DNA from: Planoprotostelium fungivorum | Taxonomy: Eukaryota > Evosea > Variosea > Cavosteliida > Cavosteliaceae | Direction of reading: 5' to 3' | DNA: 64,000 bases | Assembly (NCBI GenBank): GCA_003024175.1 | Contig: MDYQ01000070.1 | Coordinates: 1-64,000 of the forward strand | Shown here: positions 24,655 through 36,573 of the stretch, in pieces | How the letters are laid out: each line of letters starts with the position of its first letter | How positions within the stretch are numbered: position 1 is the first letter of the stretch | The notes under the pieces: generated by a model | The model's database searches: none | Seen by the model: only the letters and a program-made list of their open reading frames with translations | What the model was told of the DNA's origin: nothing | Made by a program: the position numbers and the translations under genes

Positions 24655-25014
24655 TCATCGTGAAAGTTGGATTTGGGTGATGGAGGGCGTCGTCTTCGGT
24701 CGTGAGATGACGGTCAGATCGGTCCAATGAGAATTCAAGAGTGCATCAGCTTCTCTGTCCCCATGCAGGTGTTCACACTGCACCCACACGTTGGACGCTT
24801 TGTCCTCTGTCAGAAATCCCGGATAAATACAGCTGCCCGGGTCACGTGACTGGATCACGAGAATTTTCATTTTGATATAACCCTCCAGCGGCACGGTCAA
24901 CAGCATGGACAAGGGTTTCATCGCGCCCTCTTCAAACAGCGCGAGCATAACGCATAGACCTGCAGTTTTTTCACCCAATCTCTCGATACGTAAGACGGAT
25001 AGTTCGCCCATCAT
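24655..25014 (-). CDS. Small protein of unknown function, divergent from the MFS gene
   Basis: An uninterrupted 119-codon frame from ATG 25014, MMGELSVLRIERLGEKTAGL to TGA at 24655. It contains YIKMKILVIQSRDPGSCIY and SNVWVQCEHLHGDREADALL, protein-like and without low complexity, and the opposite strand is not open here. No family was recognised. A second frame immediately downstream (EYKVRQIPQRYDECM) could be a spliced alternative end. Its ATG overlaps the start codon of the plus-strand transporter, so one of the two starts may be elsewhere. Confidence 0.5.
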   Translation of the reverse strand: MMGELSVLRIERLGEKTAGLCVMLALFEEGAMKPLSMLLTVPLEGYIKMKILVIQSRDPGSCIYPGFLTEDKASNVWVQCEHLHGDREADALLNSHWTDLTVISRPKTTPSITQIQLSR

Positions 25015-27387
25015 GGGATTAGATGTAGATAATGAGGATCTGGAGTCGTCTGAACCGGGTGATTGATTCGATACATCTTCCGAATTGATGGACGATGAGA
25101 TGTTGATAATGGATTACAGATAAACTCTTGGGAGAGGGGATCTCCTTGTACGATCCCAGCTTCAACGGTTTGTCCATCTACGAGAGAAAGTCCATGTTGA
25201 TCAACCGCCACATCAATTCCATGGGAATGGGAAGGTGAAATGCATCCCACGATGCCAGAACTGAACGTGACGAACAGATATCAATGGTGTCTCTATTTCC
25301 TGTGCGGTTGTGGATATCTACTCGATCTCATGTGGGCCCAGACATTCGGAATCACCGCACCCGCCATACAACAGGAACTGGGTATCTCTGACGCGGACTA
25401 CGTGGCGATCTTCGTCTCTTTCAACATTGGTCTCACCGTTGGGGTAATCATCTCTCATCGATCACGAACACTATCATCCATCATTCACCATACCATGAAA
25501 GAAGTTGAGAGACAAAAGGCACTCGTGTGGGGTATCCTCGTCGACATCATCGGAAGGAGTCTCGCCTTCAACATGACCATCGCCATCTCTTCCCTCTTTG
25601 GCATTATCATCGGCTTCCCTTCGAATTGGGCCATCATCTGCATCTTAGTCTGCCTCGTCGGTACTGGCATCGGAGGTGACCCATCTTCTCATATCAACGT
25701 GTATCAGAAACTGATACGATCGAAGGCAACATCCCCATCGATGCAACCATTCTGATTGAATTCCTTCCTCACAACCGAAGGTAAAACTTTACATCTCTCA
25801 CATCAGATCACATCACTCACATCTTTAGATTCTTACTCGCAGCTCTCTCCACCTTTCAACCTCTCGGAGTCATTGTTAGTTCGTGTATCGCTTTCGTCTT
25901 CGTTCCTCACTTCTCTTGTCAACCGGGGCTGCCATCATGCGATGACGTCCAGGGAGAGTGTTGCGCGAAACCAGATAACATGGGATGGAGGTACACCTTC
26001 TACACCATTGGTGCTCTCACTTGGACTGTATTCATTGCAAGGTGTGTGATCTGTACTCTGAACACCACAATATTTTTTTCATAAAAAAATCTATCGTTTC
26101 GCTCTTTCATTTCTAGAGATCTAAAAATCTCACATTTCTATTCCAATTGAAAATAAATCCATCTTTGATTTCGATGTCAACTAGTTCTCACGCAAACCAA
26201 CAGATTTTTCGTCTTTCGATTCATAGAGTCCCCCAAATTTCTCCTTACGAAGGGAAGAGAGAAGGAGGCTATCCAGGCCGTATTAGACGTGGCCAAGTTC
26301 AACCGACAAGAGTGTAACCTGTCAATCAACGACTTCAAGATACTGACCGAAATGGCACTGGAGGTGAGAGACGTAAGGATTGTGGATGGTCTGAATCGAA
26401 AAGGAAAATCCGGAGTTGAAGGAAGAAGAGCCGAGGGTGGTTCCCATCGATCTGAGGAGAGGTGTGGCACCCTTTTTGAAGAGGCTCATGCAGAACATCG
26501 GATTGTCTCATCTGTCTGGACTCTTTTCGACTCCCATCATGATCAGAGTGAGTGATGCGTTGATCGTCACATCATCTCATCATCGTCATTCGATCAGTAT
26601 TCCATCACGAACCGAATTCATATCCAAATACCTACGGTCGTCTACAACGAGGATGCTGATCTATTTATAGATCACCGTCTTGACTTGGGTGACCTACGCC
26701 TTCGACGCGTGGGGCTTCAGTATCGCAGGTGCCTTCTTTCCTCTTATCTTGAGAAGAGAAGGTCTATCTCTCAACGTATCTGTGGAGGACACGTACCGTA
26801 ACTACATTCTCATCTCTATATGTGGTATACCTGGTACTCTGCTGGCAGCCGGATTGATCGAAGTGAGTTAAGACTGCACAATCTACGCGATCACGTCACG
26901 ATGATCATCGACATGCAAGATCATTGACATCATCACATGCATGATTCATCAACATCACGAGATCATCGACATCACATCAACGTCATCATCTTCTAATCGA
27001 CTCCTCCAGTTACCCCGCGTCGGTCGAAAATGGGGCATGGTCATCTCGTCCGCCATGATGGCCACCTCCTGCATCCTCTTTGCCACCATCAAGAGCTCGG
27101 CCGCCGCGGTCGCCTTCAACGGTATCGAATATTTCTCTCAATCTCTCTTCAACGCCATCCTCTATGGATGGACGCCGGAGGCCTTCCCTGCGCCTTATAG
27201 AGGTTCGGCATGCGGGCTGGCATCGACGTGGGGCCGTCTCTTTTCCATCTTCTCTCCCATCGCGGCGGGCTACGTTTTGAGTCACATCGGCCTCAACTCG
27301 GTGCTCATTTTGGCCGGAGCTGGGGTCTTTGTCTGCACGGCAGCGACGGCGCTTCTTCCAGAGACGAAATACACGGAAGCATTTTGA
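25013..27387 (+). CDS. Major facilitator superfamily transporter, SV2/sugar-transporter-like
   Basis: Twelve-helix secondary transporter. The start is decided by splicing: MGLDVDNEDLESSEP joins DKLLGEGISLYDPSFNGLSI, then INSMGMGRYQWCLYFLCG across a 43-nt intron, recreating the family's 'GxGRYQWxLFxLCGxGYxxDLxW' opening. Later: ALVWGILVDIIGRSLAF (the loop 2-3 MFS signature), IPIDATILIEFLPHNRRFLL, WRYTFYTIGALTW, FRFIESPKFLL, FDAWGFSIAGAFFPLILRRE, and LPRVGRKWGMVISSAMM (second half signature) with GWTPEAFPAPYRGSACGLAS. Ends at TGA 27387. About ten exons. The 'PEAFP...RG' segment is typical of SVOP/organic-ion porters. The substrate is not predictable. Confidence 0.88.
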
Positions 27388-27919
27388 GATCATGAGAAGG
27401 TGTCATCGTTCTATCATCTCATACGAGTGTGCAAATGATCGTGATATCGCCTTCGATCGTGATTGAGACATCGGATAGATATAAAGAAGTGCGAACGTGT
27501 ATTGATGTGGATGTCGTTCCACGAGGTGTCTCTGAAGGCCTCATGCGGCCGTGATGTCTGCCTCTAAGGCGTGAGATCCATCAGAATGTCGACGTTGTTT
27601 ATACAATCCGTAAATTTCAGTTTACAACTCACGTGGCGAGTTTTCTGTGTTGGAAGAACATTTTTCAACGCGCAAACACATTAGTCATCTCGGCGACGGG
27701 ACACGTGAGTAGAACGTTCCGAAGAGGAGAGTTTGTGTTCTAACGAGATGAGCAGATCGAAATAAACGTAATCACGCCTCATCGCCGTATTATTTGAACA
27801 GAAGCGAGGCGCACCTCGATGGTTGAGGTTTTCAGACAGAACTTTTCTAATTTTCTTGATCCATCTTTCAAGAGATAAACGTACATTAGTCTACCACGAT
27901 CACAAACAACCTTTTCAAC
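27388..27919. other. Intergenic region before the copper amine oxidase gene
   Basis: Nothing coding recognised on either strand. Contains the 3' side of the transporter gene and presumably the oxidase promoter. Confidence 0.5.
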
Positions 27920-30586
27920 ATGGAAACGACACAAACAACGATCAACTTACCCAGAGGTGATTCCGAACCTTTCAGAGTCCTATCGGCTGACATTTTCCTC
28001 AGGTAATTCAGCACCCAATTTCAAGACAGTCGGCCGAGAAGTTCGAAATCTTTTGGCCAACAACCCAGAGGCTCTCAAGAACCCTCTCCTCCGTGCGGGT
28101 CCGGCCCACCCATTGGATATCTTGACTATCGATGAGATAAAGACGACGGCCTCCGTCGTTCGAAGACATTTCGGGAAGTTATCCAAGACACTTCGATTCT
28201 GGAGAGTCGATCTGAAAGAGCCGGCCAAATCCATCGTCCAAGATTTCGATGCCAAGAGGACCACCACCTTCCCCCGAGAGTCTTTCGTCGTATTGGTCGA
28301 GCCCACACAAGACAAAGTCTACGAGCTAGTCATCAATCTGTCACCGAGAGGACACGAAGCCGTCATCACGTGCGAACACAAGCCCGGAGTCCAAGCAGGC
28401 TTCCTCTCCGATGAATACGAGATGGTGAGATGTCATCCCCATCACATCCACACAATGTCTGATGCCTTTCGCAGTGTGAAATTCTCGTCAAGCAAGATCC
28501 CAGAGTGAGAGCTTCCCTCAAGCGAAGGGGCATCACTGATCTCAACTCCGTCATGGTCGATGCATGGACGAGTTTCTTTCACGGTCCCGAAGTCCGCCTG
28601 TGTAACCCCCTCCTCTTTGTAAGAGCGACAGACTCTGCCAACGGTTACGATCGCCCCATCGATGGATTAGACATCTACATCGACATGACCAAGATGGAGG
28701 TGATGGACACGATGATGAACGCGGTGGCTGATGGATGCAGGTTACGTCGGTGAAAGACTTGTTCGTGGTGCCGATTCCACAGCACGATCCGGTGGCACAG
28801 TGGCAGACGATCAAGAATGTGAGAACAGACCTGAAGCCTTATCATGTGACCCAACCAGAGGGTGAGGCATCTCCTCCAATCATCATCTCATCTTCTCATC
28901 ACTCATCATTTTATCATGACACTCGCTCACTCTTCCAGGTCCCAGCTTCCGCGTCGAAGGACAACAAGTCTACTGGCAGAACTGGCACTTCCGCGTAGGT
29001 TTCACCCAGTGGGAAGGTCTAGTCCTCCACTCTGTCGAATACGACGACCGCGAGACCGGAAAGAGAAGACCCATCATGTACAGAGCCAGCTTCGCTGAGA
29101 TGGTCGTCCCCTACGGTGACCCGAGGCCTCCCAACTGCAGGAAGAACGCATTCGACGCAGGTGAAACTCTTCATTCGTCTCTTCAACTGCAAACGTTATA
29201 AAAGTCGATTCGTCTCACGTTGTGCAGGAGAAGACGGATTCGGCCGTAATTGCCACTCGCTAGAATTGGGTTGCGATTGCCTCGGTGTCATCCATTACTT
29301 TGACGCTCACCTGGTCGATGCAAAGGGCATACCTTACAAGATCAAGAATGCCGTGTGCCTCCACGAAGAAGACATTGGCATCTTGTGGAAACACAAAGAC
29401 TGGCGAACTGGTCTGCAAGAAGTAAGGAGGAGTCGCAGACTAGTCGTCTCTTTCTTCGCCACCATCGCAAATTACGATTACGGTTTCTACTGGTACTTCA
29501 TGCAGGTGAGAGAGGGTCGATCGTTCACCGAATGAATGTCCCAGGATGGCTCCATCAAATGTGAGGCGAAGCTGACGGGCATATTGAGTACCTCTTCCAT
29601 CGCGCCAGGGGAGAGACCCGGAGGTTACGGCACAATGGTAGCACCCAACCTCTACGCACCCATTCATCAACACTTTTTCATCGTTCGCCTCCACATGCAG
29701 GTGAGCATCACACGAAAACATATAAAATTGGAATACGATGGGATTTAAATGGACTCATTTGGGACTCAGGTGGACGGGAGTAAGAATACGGTGACGGAGG
29801 TGAACGTGAAGGTGCCCGACGAGAACGAACCGAATCCACACAAATCTGCATTCTATGCAACGGAGACGATTCTAAAGACAGAGAAAGAAGCAGCGAGGGT
29901 GATCAACCCTTTCTCTTCTCGTCTGTGGAAGGTGAAACTTTTTTCCCATGCTTTCTTTCTTTTTTTCAAATGTCGAAAAAAGATTGAATTTCTGACAGAT
30001 TGTAAATTTGAACACGAAGAACCGCAACGGAGACCACTGTGCCTGGAAGTTGGTTCCATCGAACAACGCCCCCGCCTACGCCTTACCCGAATCAAAGATC
30101 ATGCAGAGGGCAGGCTTCACGAAGAAGAGCATCTGGGTCACTCCTTACCATCCAAAGTGAGAACCTCACTGACTCATGACGCGATGACCTCGCTCATCAC
30201 CTTCATGACTGACGGGAGACAGTGAGAAGTATCCGGCGGGAGATTACGTCTACCAGAAGGAGTATGAGGATGGTCTCACGCACTGGACGGAGGCTGATCG
30301 CAGTGTCTATGACACGGACATCGTCGTGTGGTACTCGTTCGGCATCACCCACGTGGGTCACCTCTTCTGTTTTAGACGATGATGATGATGATGATGGTCG
30401 CTGATGATGATGCAGGTGGTGAGATCGGAAGATTGGCCCGTCATGCCCGTGGAATATGCAGGCTTCGATTTGAAGCCGGATAATTTCTTTGGATATTCTC
30501 CGGCCATGGACGTCCCCCCTGTTCCCACGAAGAGCAACAAGAAGGACTGCTGCAGTGTGGACATCACACCCAGGTCGAAACTATAA
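27920..30586 (+). CDS. Copper-containing amine oxidase (TPQ type)
   Basis: Oxidises primary amines to aldehydes, releasing NH3 and H2O2. Start at 27920: [12 protein letters not shown], with an intron right after. N2/N3-type domains follow, then the catalytic beta-sandwich: [61 protein letters not shown] with the catalytic-base Asp, and [13 protein letters not shown], whose first Tyr in NYDY is the topaquinone precursor. Copper His residues appear in [14 protein letters not shown], with the third in [19 protein letters not shown]. Ends [10 protein letters not shown] at 30586. No signal peptide, so cytosolic or peroxisomal; the C-terminal SKL is a perfect PTS1 peroxisomal targeting signal. About fourteen exons. 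Confidence 0.93.
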
Positions 30587-30822
30587 AGACTCTTCTTCAT
30601 CATGTCTCGGGTTTTCAAACTCGTTCGTCTCTCTTCATCTCTCCCACATCTCAACGAAACTGCATCAAGCCATACGAAACCTATCCACCATAGATCTTCG
30701 CTGCAGAGATATTGAGACGAACAGATGAACAGGAGATAGAAGATGGTTGCAATGATCGAAAAAAAGGAAATCATCCAAGAGAGATGACAATGCAGAAGAG
30801 AAAGCGAGGTTTTTAGTTGTAT

Positions 30823-31077
30823 TTATATGGTCTTTCCATTGGCGAAGTTGTCTGGGAATACGGGTGCATACTTGGCCCTGCATTTGGGGCATTGAGTGAA
30901 ACATTCGTCTCCCTTGTGCATGCGGAAGATGGGGATGAAGAAGAAGGTGAACCACTCGTCTCTTCTCTTCGTGCTGAGGCCTCCGGAGCCACACCTTTCG
31001 CAAGCGTTGGGAACTTTATACATCTTGTGGTCGTGGTGGCCGCTGCCGGCAATGATGGGGATGCAGATGAAAGTCAT
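30823..31077 (-). CDS. Small zinc-ribbon protein
   Basis: An 84-residue intronless protein from ATG 31077. Two CxxC pairs frame the ribbon, NACERCGSGG and FTQCPKCRAKY, separated by the hydrophobic EWFTFFFIPIFRMHKGDE. This matches the small 'zinc-ribbon 15' family found in fungi and protists, in which RxEWFTxFFIPxFP lies between the two knuckles. Function unknown; it may bind a membrane or a partner. Tail-to-tail with the amine oxidase, 236 bp apart. Confidence 0.8.
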   Translation of the reverse strand: MTFICIPIIAGSGHHDHKMYKVPNACERCGSGGLSTKRRDEWFTFFFIPIFRMHKGDECFTQCPKCRAKYAPVFPDNFANGKTI

Positions 31078-31469
31078 GTCTTAAATATTCGTGAGGAGCG
31101 TGTTCGTGCGTGTGATGTTGTTGATGATTTGAGAAGCATCGAGCTCAAACGTCGCTGACAGAATCGGATGGTATTTCATTCAGATTTCGGTTTTCATCTG
31201 GATTTCAAAGTATCTCAATTCATGAGCTCCTCCACGTGAACAGCCGCTGTCTTTCAATGAATCTCATTGCTCACAATACGTTTCAGTATACTTCTACAGT
31301 ATTGTCTGTCGAGATCGAGTGTGTCGACCAACATCATCGTCTTTTTTACTGTGCGATAGTGCCCGTTCGTGTGTCTTCTTGCCTTCGCGATCACAGTAAC
31401 ACAAGCAATGAATCCCTGCATTCGCACCATGATGTCGATGTTCTTTGAAAAGGAACCGAAAAGAATAAA
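31078..31469. other. Intergenic region between zinc-ribbon and phosphatase genes
   Basis: Divergent promoter region of about 390 bp with no coding signal seen. Several short open frames are present but none has protein-like composition. Confidence 0.5.
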
Positions 31470-33840
31470 ATGGGTCAAATCTTCCTCCGCAGTTCAAGTT
31501 GGAAATTTTACGCACAGAACATGAGCGACCTTCTGAACGCGTTCCATGGTGTCTTGAACAGCACCATCTTCCAGACGGCTAGAGGCCTGGTTTCGAAAGA
31601 CAAATTTCGGTTCATATCAAATGGTTACAATCTCGATCTCACCTATATAACCGAGAGGGTCATCGGTGAGAATTTGAAAGTGAAGATGTAACTCACGTAC
31701 GACAGCCATGGGATATCCGGGAGATGGCATTCACAGCACGTACAGAAACAGGTGACATTATCATCTCATCCATCCTCTGACATCGTGACAGTGCAGACGA
31801 CGTATCCAGATTCTTCAGAGAATTCCATCCTGGACACTACAAGATATTCAATGTCAGTGAGGTGAAAGGGATGTTCACCTCTCCCTCTTCTCATCGTCGA
31901 CAGGTACCTTATGCAGCTGGGGCCTCCTCGAAGTTGGGTGGACCCGACGTCTGTCTCTTTTTGGGCTGGCCAGATCACCATTCTCCATCTCTTCGGAGAC
32001 TCTTGGAGGTGATGCAAAGACATTCATCTTCTATCTCATGCGAGAAACAGGTCGTTCTTCTGATGGACCAATGGTTGATAGAGGATCCCTCCAACGTGGC
32101 CGCCGTCCACTGTCAAGCCGGAAGAGGAAGAACCGGACTCGTCATCGCCGCTTACCTCTTATACATCGGCCTCTTCCATCATGCCGATGATGCATTGGCC
32201 TACTTTGCCAGGTGAAGAAGCGAGACCTTTTAGACGAGAGAATGACGAGAACCAGCACGAGGAGCGCCACGAGCGAGGGCGTCTCGTCACCAGCTCAGAG
32301 AAGATACGTCCAGTACTTCTCCTCTATATTGCCCCAGCTGCGGGCCTGCGTCTGCAGCCCATCCATGCCCTCTTCTGAAGCCAGACCTTCTAGAAGGTGA
32401 GACGTTCAGACATGATGCACATGGTCGCTCGTTTTATTTCATTTTAATGTTTTCTCTTCAGCCGACACGATCGTGATCCACTCAAGTACATCGACTTCCC
32501 TCCCGGAAGGGTCTACCCCACGAAAGAATTCAGGAAGATCGTTATCAAGGTGACATTTTATTTCGTTTTATTCTATCTCGTTTGGGACTGACGATGGAAC
32601 AGAACTTACCTTCTATCTCTCCGTTCATTCCTTTCGTTCAACTGTGTGACGTGAAGCAGTGGCCATACGTGACGATTTTCAATGCTTCGGCGAACGCACA
32701 CTTCACGCCGGTGGATCAACAGGTCACCATAGAGATCAATCGATACGTTGAAGGAGGTGAGAAAGCAACATCGTCTGCATCATAGACATTGATGAGTGTG
32801 ATCACATCAATGTCATCACGTCATGATCATCACATCGATCGCATCACGTTGAGATGAGATGAGATGTTGACATCTGATAGATTTTCTCTTACGACTCTTC
32901 AACCAAAATTCCACCTTTGGATTCCTCAACGAGGGTCTACTGTGCAGAATGGCATTCAACACGCTGTTCATGAGCCCACACAGAATGGAAGACAACCATT
33001 ACGTGTTTGAAATCACGAAATACGACATCGATTCCGCTAAATCAGGCCCCCTGCGTGACCCCAGGTGTGACCGACTTTTATTTCATTTTATCTCATTTTA
33101 TCTCATATCATTCTATCTCATCTCATTCTATCTCGTCTCATTCTATATCATTTATTTGATTTATTATATTTTAATTGGAGACGGTAGATTTGCGGAAAAC
33201 TTTAAGATCGAGATCCACTATCTGAATGCGGAGGCCGCCCACCCTGAACACAGACCGATGAGCCCACAATCGTCCGTGATGAGAGATGAAGGGGAGCAAG
33301 TGACTCGAGGAAGTCTATATCCACGTCTGGATAATCCATACACTTCACCTCCATCACCTGTAAAGGCCCCTCCTCTTCCACCAAAGGTGATGTTCATCAT
33401 GTTCATCGTGATCATGATCGTGATGAGGAGATTCTGAAGATGTAAACAGACAAGAGCGGATAGTAAGAACACGAGAGAATCGTTTGTCGGCCGCACCGTT
33501 GTGGTGGATCTGTCTAAAACAGCCGCTCCATTCGATGAAGAAGCTTTCAAGCGTTTCTTCTCTGTATGTGGTGACATCAGTCACCACCTCATCTCATGGT
33601 GAGAAGATCATCATCATCACGATCATCATGATGGCTGATCTCATCAGGCCATTGTGTGTCATTCTGTTTAGAGAACAGAAGAGTGCAGACACGGCATTAT
33701 ATCTCAACGGAGGCTTACTGATGAATGGTCCCGTGGAGATCATGACCATGCAGACTTCGATGCAGAAGCGACCGAACGATGCAGAGACCATCTCTGACTT
33801 GGCCTCACGGATCCTTCTATCACAGAAGAATGAGAGATAA
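31470..33840 (+). CDS. Tensin/PTEN-type phosphatase with C2 domain
   Basis: Starts at ATG 31470, or at MSDLLNAFHG (31521) in the same frame. The phosphatase domain begins FRFISNGYNLDLTYITERVI and YPGDGIHSTYRNSADDVSRF, has a WPD loop in FLGWPDHHSP and the active-site loop VHCQAGRGRTGLVIAAYLLY with the catalytic Cys and Arg intact. PTEN's two loop lysines are replaced by Gln and Arg, and the WPD form is nearer tensins. The C2 domain includes PFVQLCDVKQWPYVTIFNAS, YVFEITKYDIDS and FKIEIHYLNAE. A Pro-rich tail (YTSPPSPVKAPPLPPK) could bind SH3 domains. The last exons read FVGRTVVVDLSKTAAPFDEE and NDAETISDLASRILLSQKNE. Lipid versus protein substrate is open. Confidence 0.82.
33070..33180 (+). repeat. 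TTTTATCTCAT low-complexity intron of the phosphatase gene
   Basis: About ten degenerate TTTTATCTCAT/TCTATCTCATC units directly between two C2-domain exons; same class as the importin-9 and E2 intron tracts, in transcript sense orientation. Confidence 0.8.
33546..33578 (+). repeat. 33-bp direct repeat, copy 1 (exon/donor junction)
   Basis: Identical over 33 bp to 33892-33924. This copy spans the end of a phosphatase exon (AFKRFFS) and the start of the following intron (GTATGTGG). Confidence 0.9.
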
Positions 33841-33891
33841 AACCTTGTACAGCGTGGTATGTAGTCGATATAAAACAATTGTTCCATAGCA

Positions 33892-33924
33892 TTCAAGCGT
33901 TTCTTCTCTGTATGTGGTGACATC
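33892..33924 (+). repeat. 33-bp direct repeat, copy 2 (downstream of the stop)
   Basis: Second copy of the exon/donor junction, 52 bp after the phosphatase stop codon and in the same orientation. Confidence 0.9.
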
Positions 33925-34029
33925 GATAAGTCAACGAACAAACAAAGTTACAAAGTCCTTCTGTAAACACTACGACACGATACAATTGTGATTTATAGGA
34001 TGTGTAGCATAACAGAGGAGGATCTTCTT

Positions 34030-36573
34030 TCATTGATCGATCTCGTCGAGACCCTCGATCGTCTTCTCTGCGGGGTGCTCCACCGTAAACTTCATCGGTA
34101 CGGTCACACTACCACCCGCTGGTACTTGTACCTTCCAATGGATGATGTTCGTGTGTTCAGATAGTACTGCGTTCGCCTCCTCGAGGTCTTCTGGTTCGAT
34201 CAATTTGACTTTGATGCCTCCCTCTTGGGACAGTGGAAGTTGATCGTGAAGTACCAGTGTTACCTTACATCATCAGACATCACCCATCATTGATGTGATG
34301 ATTGATGTGATAATTGATGATGATGATGATGATTGATGTGATGTGATGATTGATGTGATGTGATGATTGATGTGATAATTGATGATGATGATGATGATTG
34401 ATGTGATGATTGATGTGATGATTGATGTGATGATTGATGTGATGATTGATGTGATGATTGATGTGAGGATTGATGTGATGATTGATGATGATGATGATGA
34501 TTGATGTGATGTAGATAGACTCACCGGTATCTTCTTCGTGTTGGATAAGATGGTCTTGTGCTCCACAGTCACTTCTCTCGTCTTACGTATGACACCCGAT
34601 TGAGAGGAAGTGGTCTTCACTGCCTCATACTTGACTCGGATGTCATTGTCCACTCCAAGAGAGAACGCATACTTGGAATTATCTCTCTTCAAGCTCAGTT
34701 GAGAGGTACCGATGAAATTGTTGTCTAAGAAGACAGAAGCTGAGCCTGCCAATAGAGTGTGCTATCATGAGTCAGATGATGACGACACGATCATCATGAT
34801 GAGGATGGGGGATGGTACCTGTGAGGTATTCTCCATGGTGGCTTGGAGGAATACTCTTGGATCCGCCCTGGGCATGACGATGTATTCGAGTTGGGGAGAC
34901 ACGTTCAAGATGAAGATGGTCACTTTGTGTGACTTTCCATCGCTATCAATTGTACTCCTATCATCAAATTAGATCACGTGCTATGCTCATCTGTTTTCAC
35001 GTGTTGATTGGATGATGATCATGTGTTGATCGGGTGATGATCGTGTGTTGATCGTTTGACGACTCACCTTCTGGGAATATCAAATGTGGTACTCATCGTA
35101 TTGCTCCTTGCAGTAGCCGTTTGTACCTGTCCGAGTCAGAAGACGTCACTGCAGTGAGGTCAACACACCTCCATCTCCGGTTCGGCATCTTCTTCTGACT
35201 CGTCGCACTCTTCTTCCTTCTCTGCACGTCTCGACATAGATTTCTTGCTCTTTGTTGCCTTCTTATCTTCAAGAACAGAGACTGATTCCTTCATGCACAT
35301 ATCAGCAGTCGATACGGCTCTATTTCTACGAGGATAACGGACAGGTACATAGTAACGGATGGTCCTGAAACGGTTCACCATCACGATGGACGTCATCCGC
35401 ATCATGATGATCTCACCTCGTGGTCAGTTCTGGGGCAACAGCGGAGGAAGCGGGTGCCGCAGTAGATAAGCTGAGTTGAACCTACCGAGTGTGAGGAGAG
35501 AATAAAATAAAATAAAATCATTTACCTCCTTCCAGTCTTCACCGGTGGTCTGTTCGATGACACCCATACAAGTGAGATTAAGTGAAGCAGGAGCCTGAGT
35601 TGTGGCAGAATTGATTCTGATGTCATATTTGGGAGACCATCTGTCTCGATCAGTAGCCATTCGAGTGATGGCAAGTGTGTGATGTCGTGCGAAATGTGTG
35701 ATAAAAGGTGAAAGGTGAATCGCTCACGATGCCCCGTTGATGTGGTAGGTAAGATGAAATTGGATCTGTTCGAATGAGATCGTGTCTCCATCTGATCGAC
35801 TCACCGGCTTCTCTTCTTTCGTGAGGAAGGACAGAAGAACTCTCCTCCTCTTGTGGTTGTCGGTTGGCTGATTCTGATTCAGTTGACTTCTCAGCTCGGA
35901 GATCTTGTCAGTCTTCTCCTTGATCTGCAAGACTTTAGAAGGTGCTTCGAGTACTTCCACCACCTTCGATTCGCTCTCGAGGAGAGCGGTGTCCAATCGA
36001 TCCATGTTTCGATCGTAGAAGTTTAGGAAATTGGTCATGCCCTGCAATGCCGCGGGTGTCATCAGGTCTTGAGCTTTCTCATCTTCTCTCTTCTCCTGCA
36101 TTGATGTCATATCACCGTTCTGAAGATGGTGCATCTTCTCACAGTAGATCCTTTGACGATCTTGTTACTGAGTCGCTCAACGATAGAGCGCTCCCCTTGG
36201 AGGACGGAGGCTTCTCTTCTGAGATCGGTAATCTCTTTGTTGATACCCTCGATCTCAGCCTCGATTCCCTCTTTTGATATGATCTTCTTCGGAAGCCAAT
36301 CGAATGAGACTTCCAATACCGTCGCTTCTCCTTCTGTCGTTTAGAATGTGGAGTCATTTTATCATATGAAATGACACCTGTTCCCGTGATGCGAATGGAC
36401 TCTTCTACGATGGAATTGGGCAATCCATTGATTCTCACTTCGTGTGTTCCAGTCGAAGATTGGACGTCGATTGTGCGGGTAATCTCGGCTCGATCAAGAA
36501 AGACGGTCACGCTATCGATGGGACATTTAGAAGCCTCAATGTCTATGACCTTCTTCTCGTCCAGTGTGTCCAT
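34030..36573 (-). CDS. DUF4139/DUF4140 protein (mucoidy-inhibitor A-like)
   Basis: Starts MDTLDEKKVIDIEASKCPID at ATG 36573. The N-terminal DUF4140 domain reads DSVTVFLDRAEITRTIDV, GTHEVRINGLPNSIVEESIR. A long coiled coil follows (EGIEAEIEGINKEITDLRRE, VLQIKEKTDKISELRSQLNQ). The DUF4139 beta domain contains WSPKYDIRINS, LNLTCMGVIEQTTGEDWKE, PRRSTI, PRADPRVFLQATMENTS, GSASVFLDNNFIGTSQLSL and ends with a typical C-terminal strand set (NIIHWKVQVPAGGSVTVPMK). This is the usual length and order for the family found in bacteria, fungi and protists. Biochemical function unknown. One intron (34266-34526) is filled with a simple repeat. Confidence 0.82.
34288..34514. repeat. ATTGATGTGATG simple repeat in DUF4139 intron
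   Basis: About 225 bp of TGATGTGATGATTGATG and GATGATGATGATT units on the + strand (CATCAATCATCAC in the transcript). It fills nearly all of an intron in the last third of the gene. Confidence 0.9.

Noticed and set aside
33218-33941. Two minus-strand frames starting with the same SPHTEKKRL peptide
   Set aside because: The shared peptide comes from the reverse complement of the 33-bp repeat, not from a duplicated gene.
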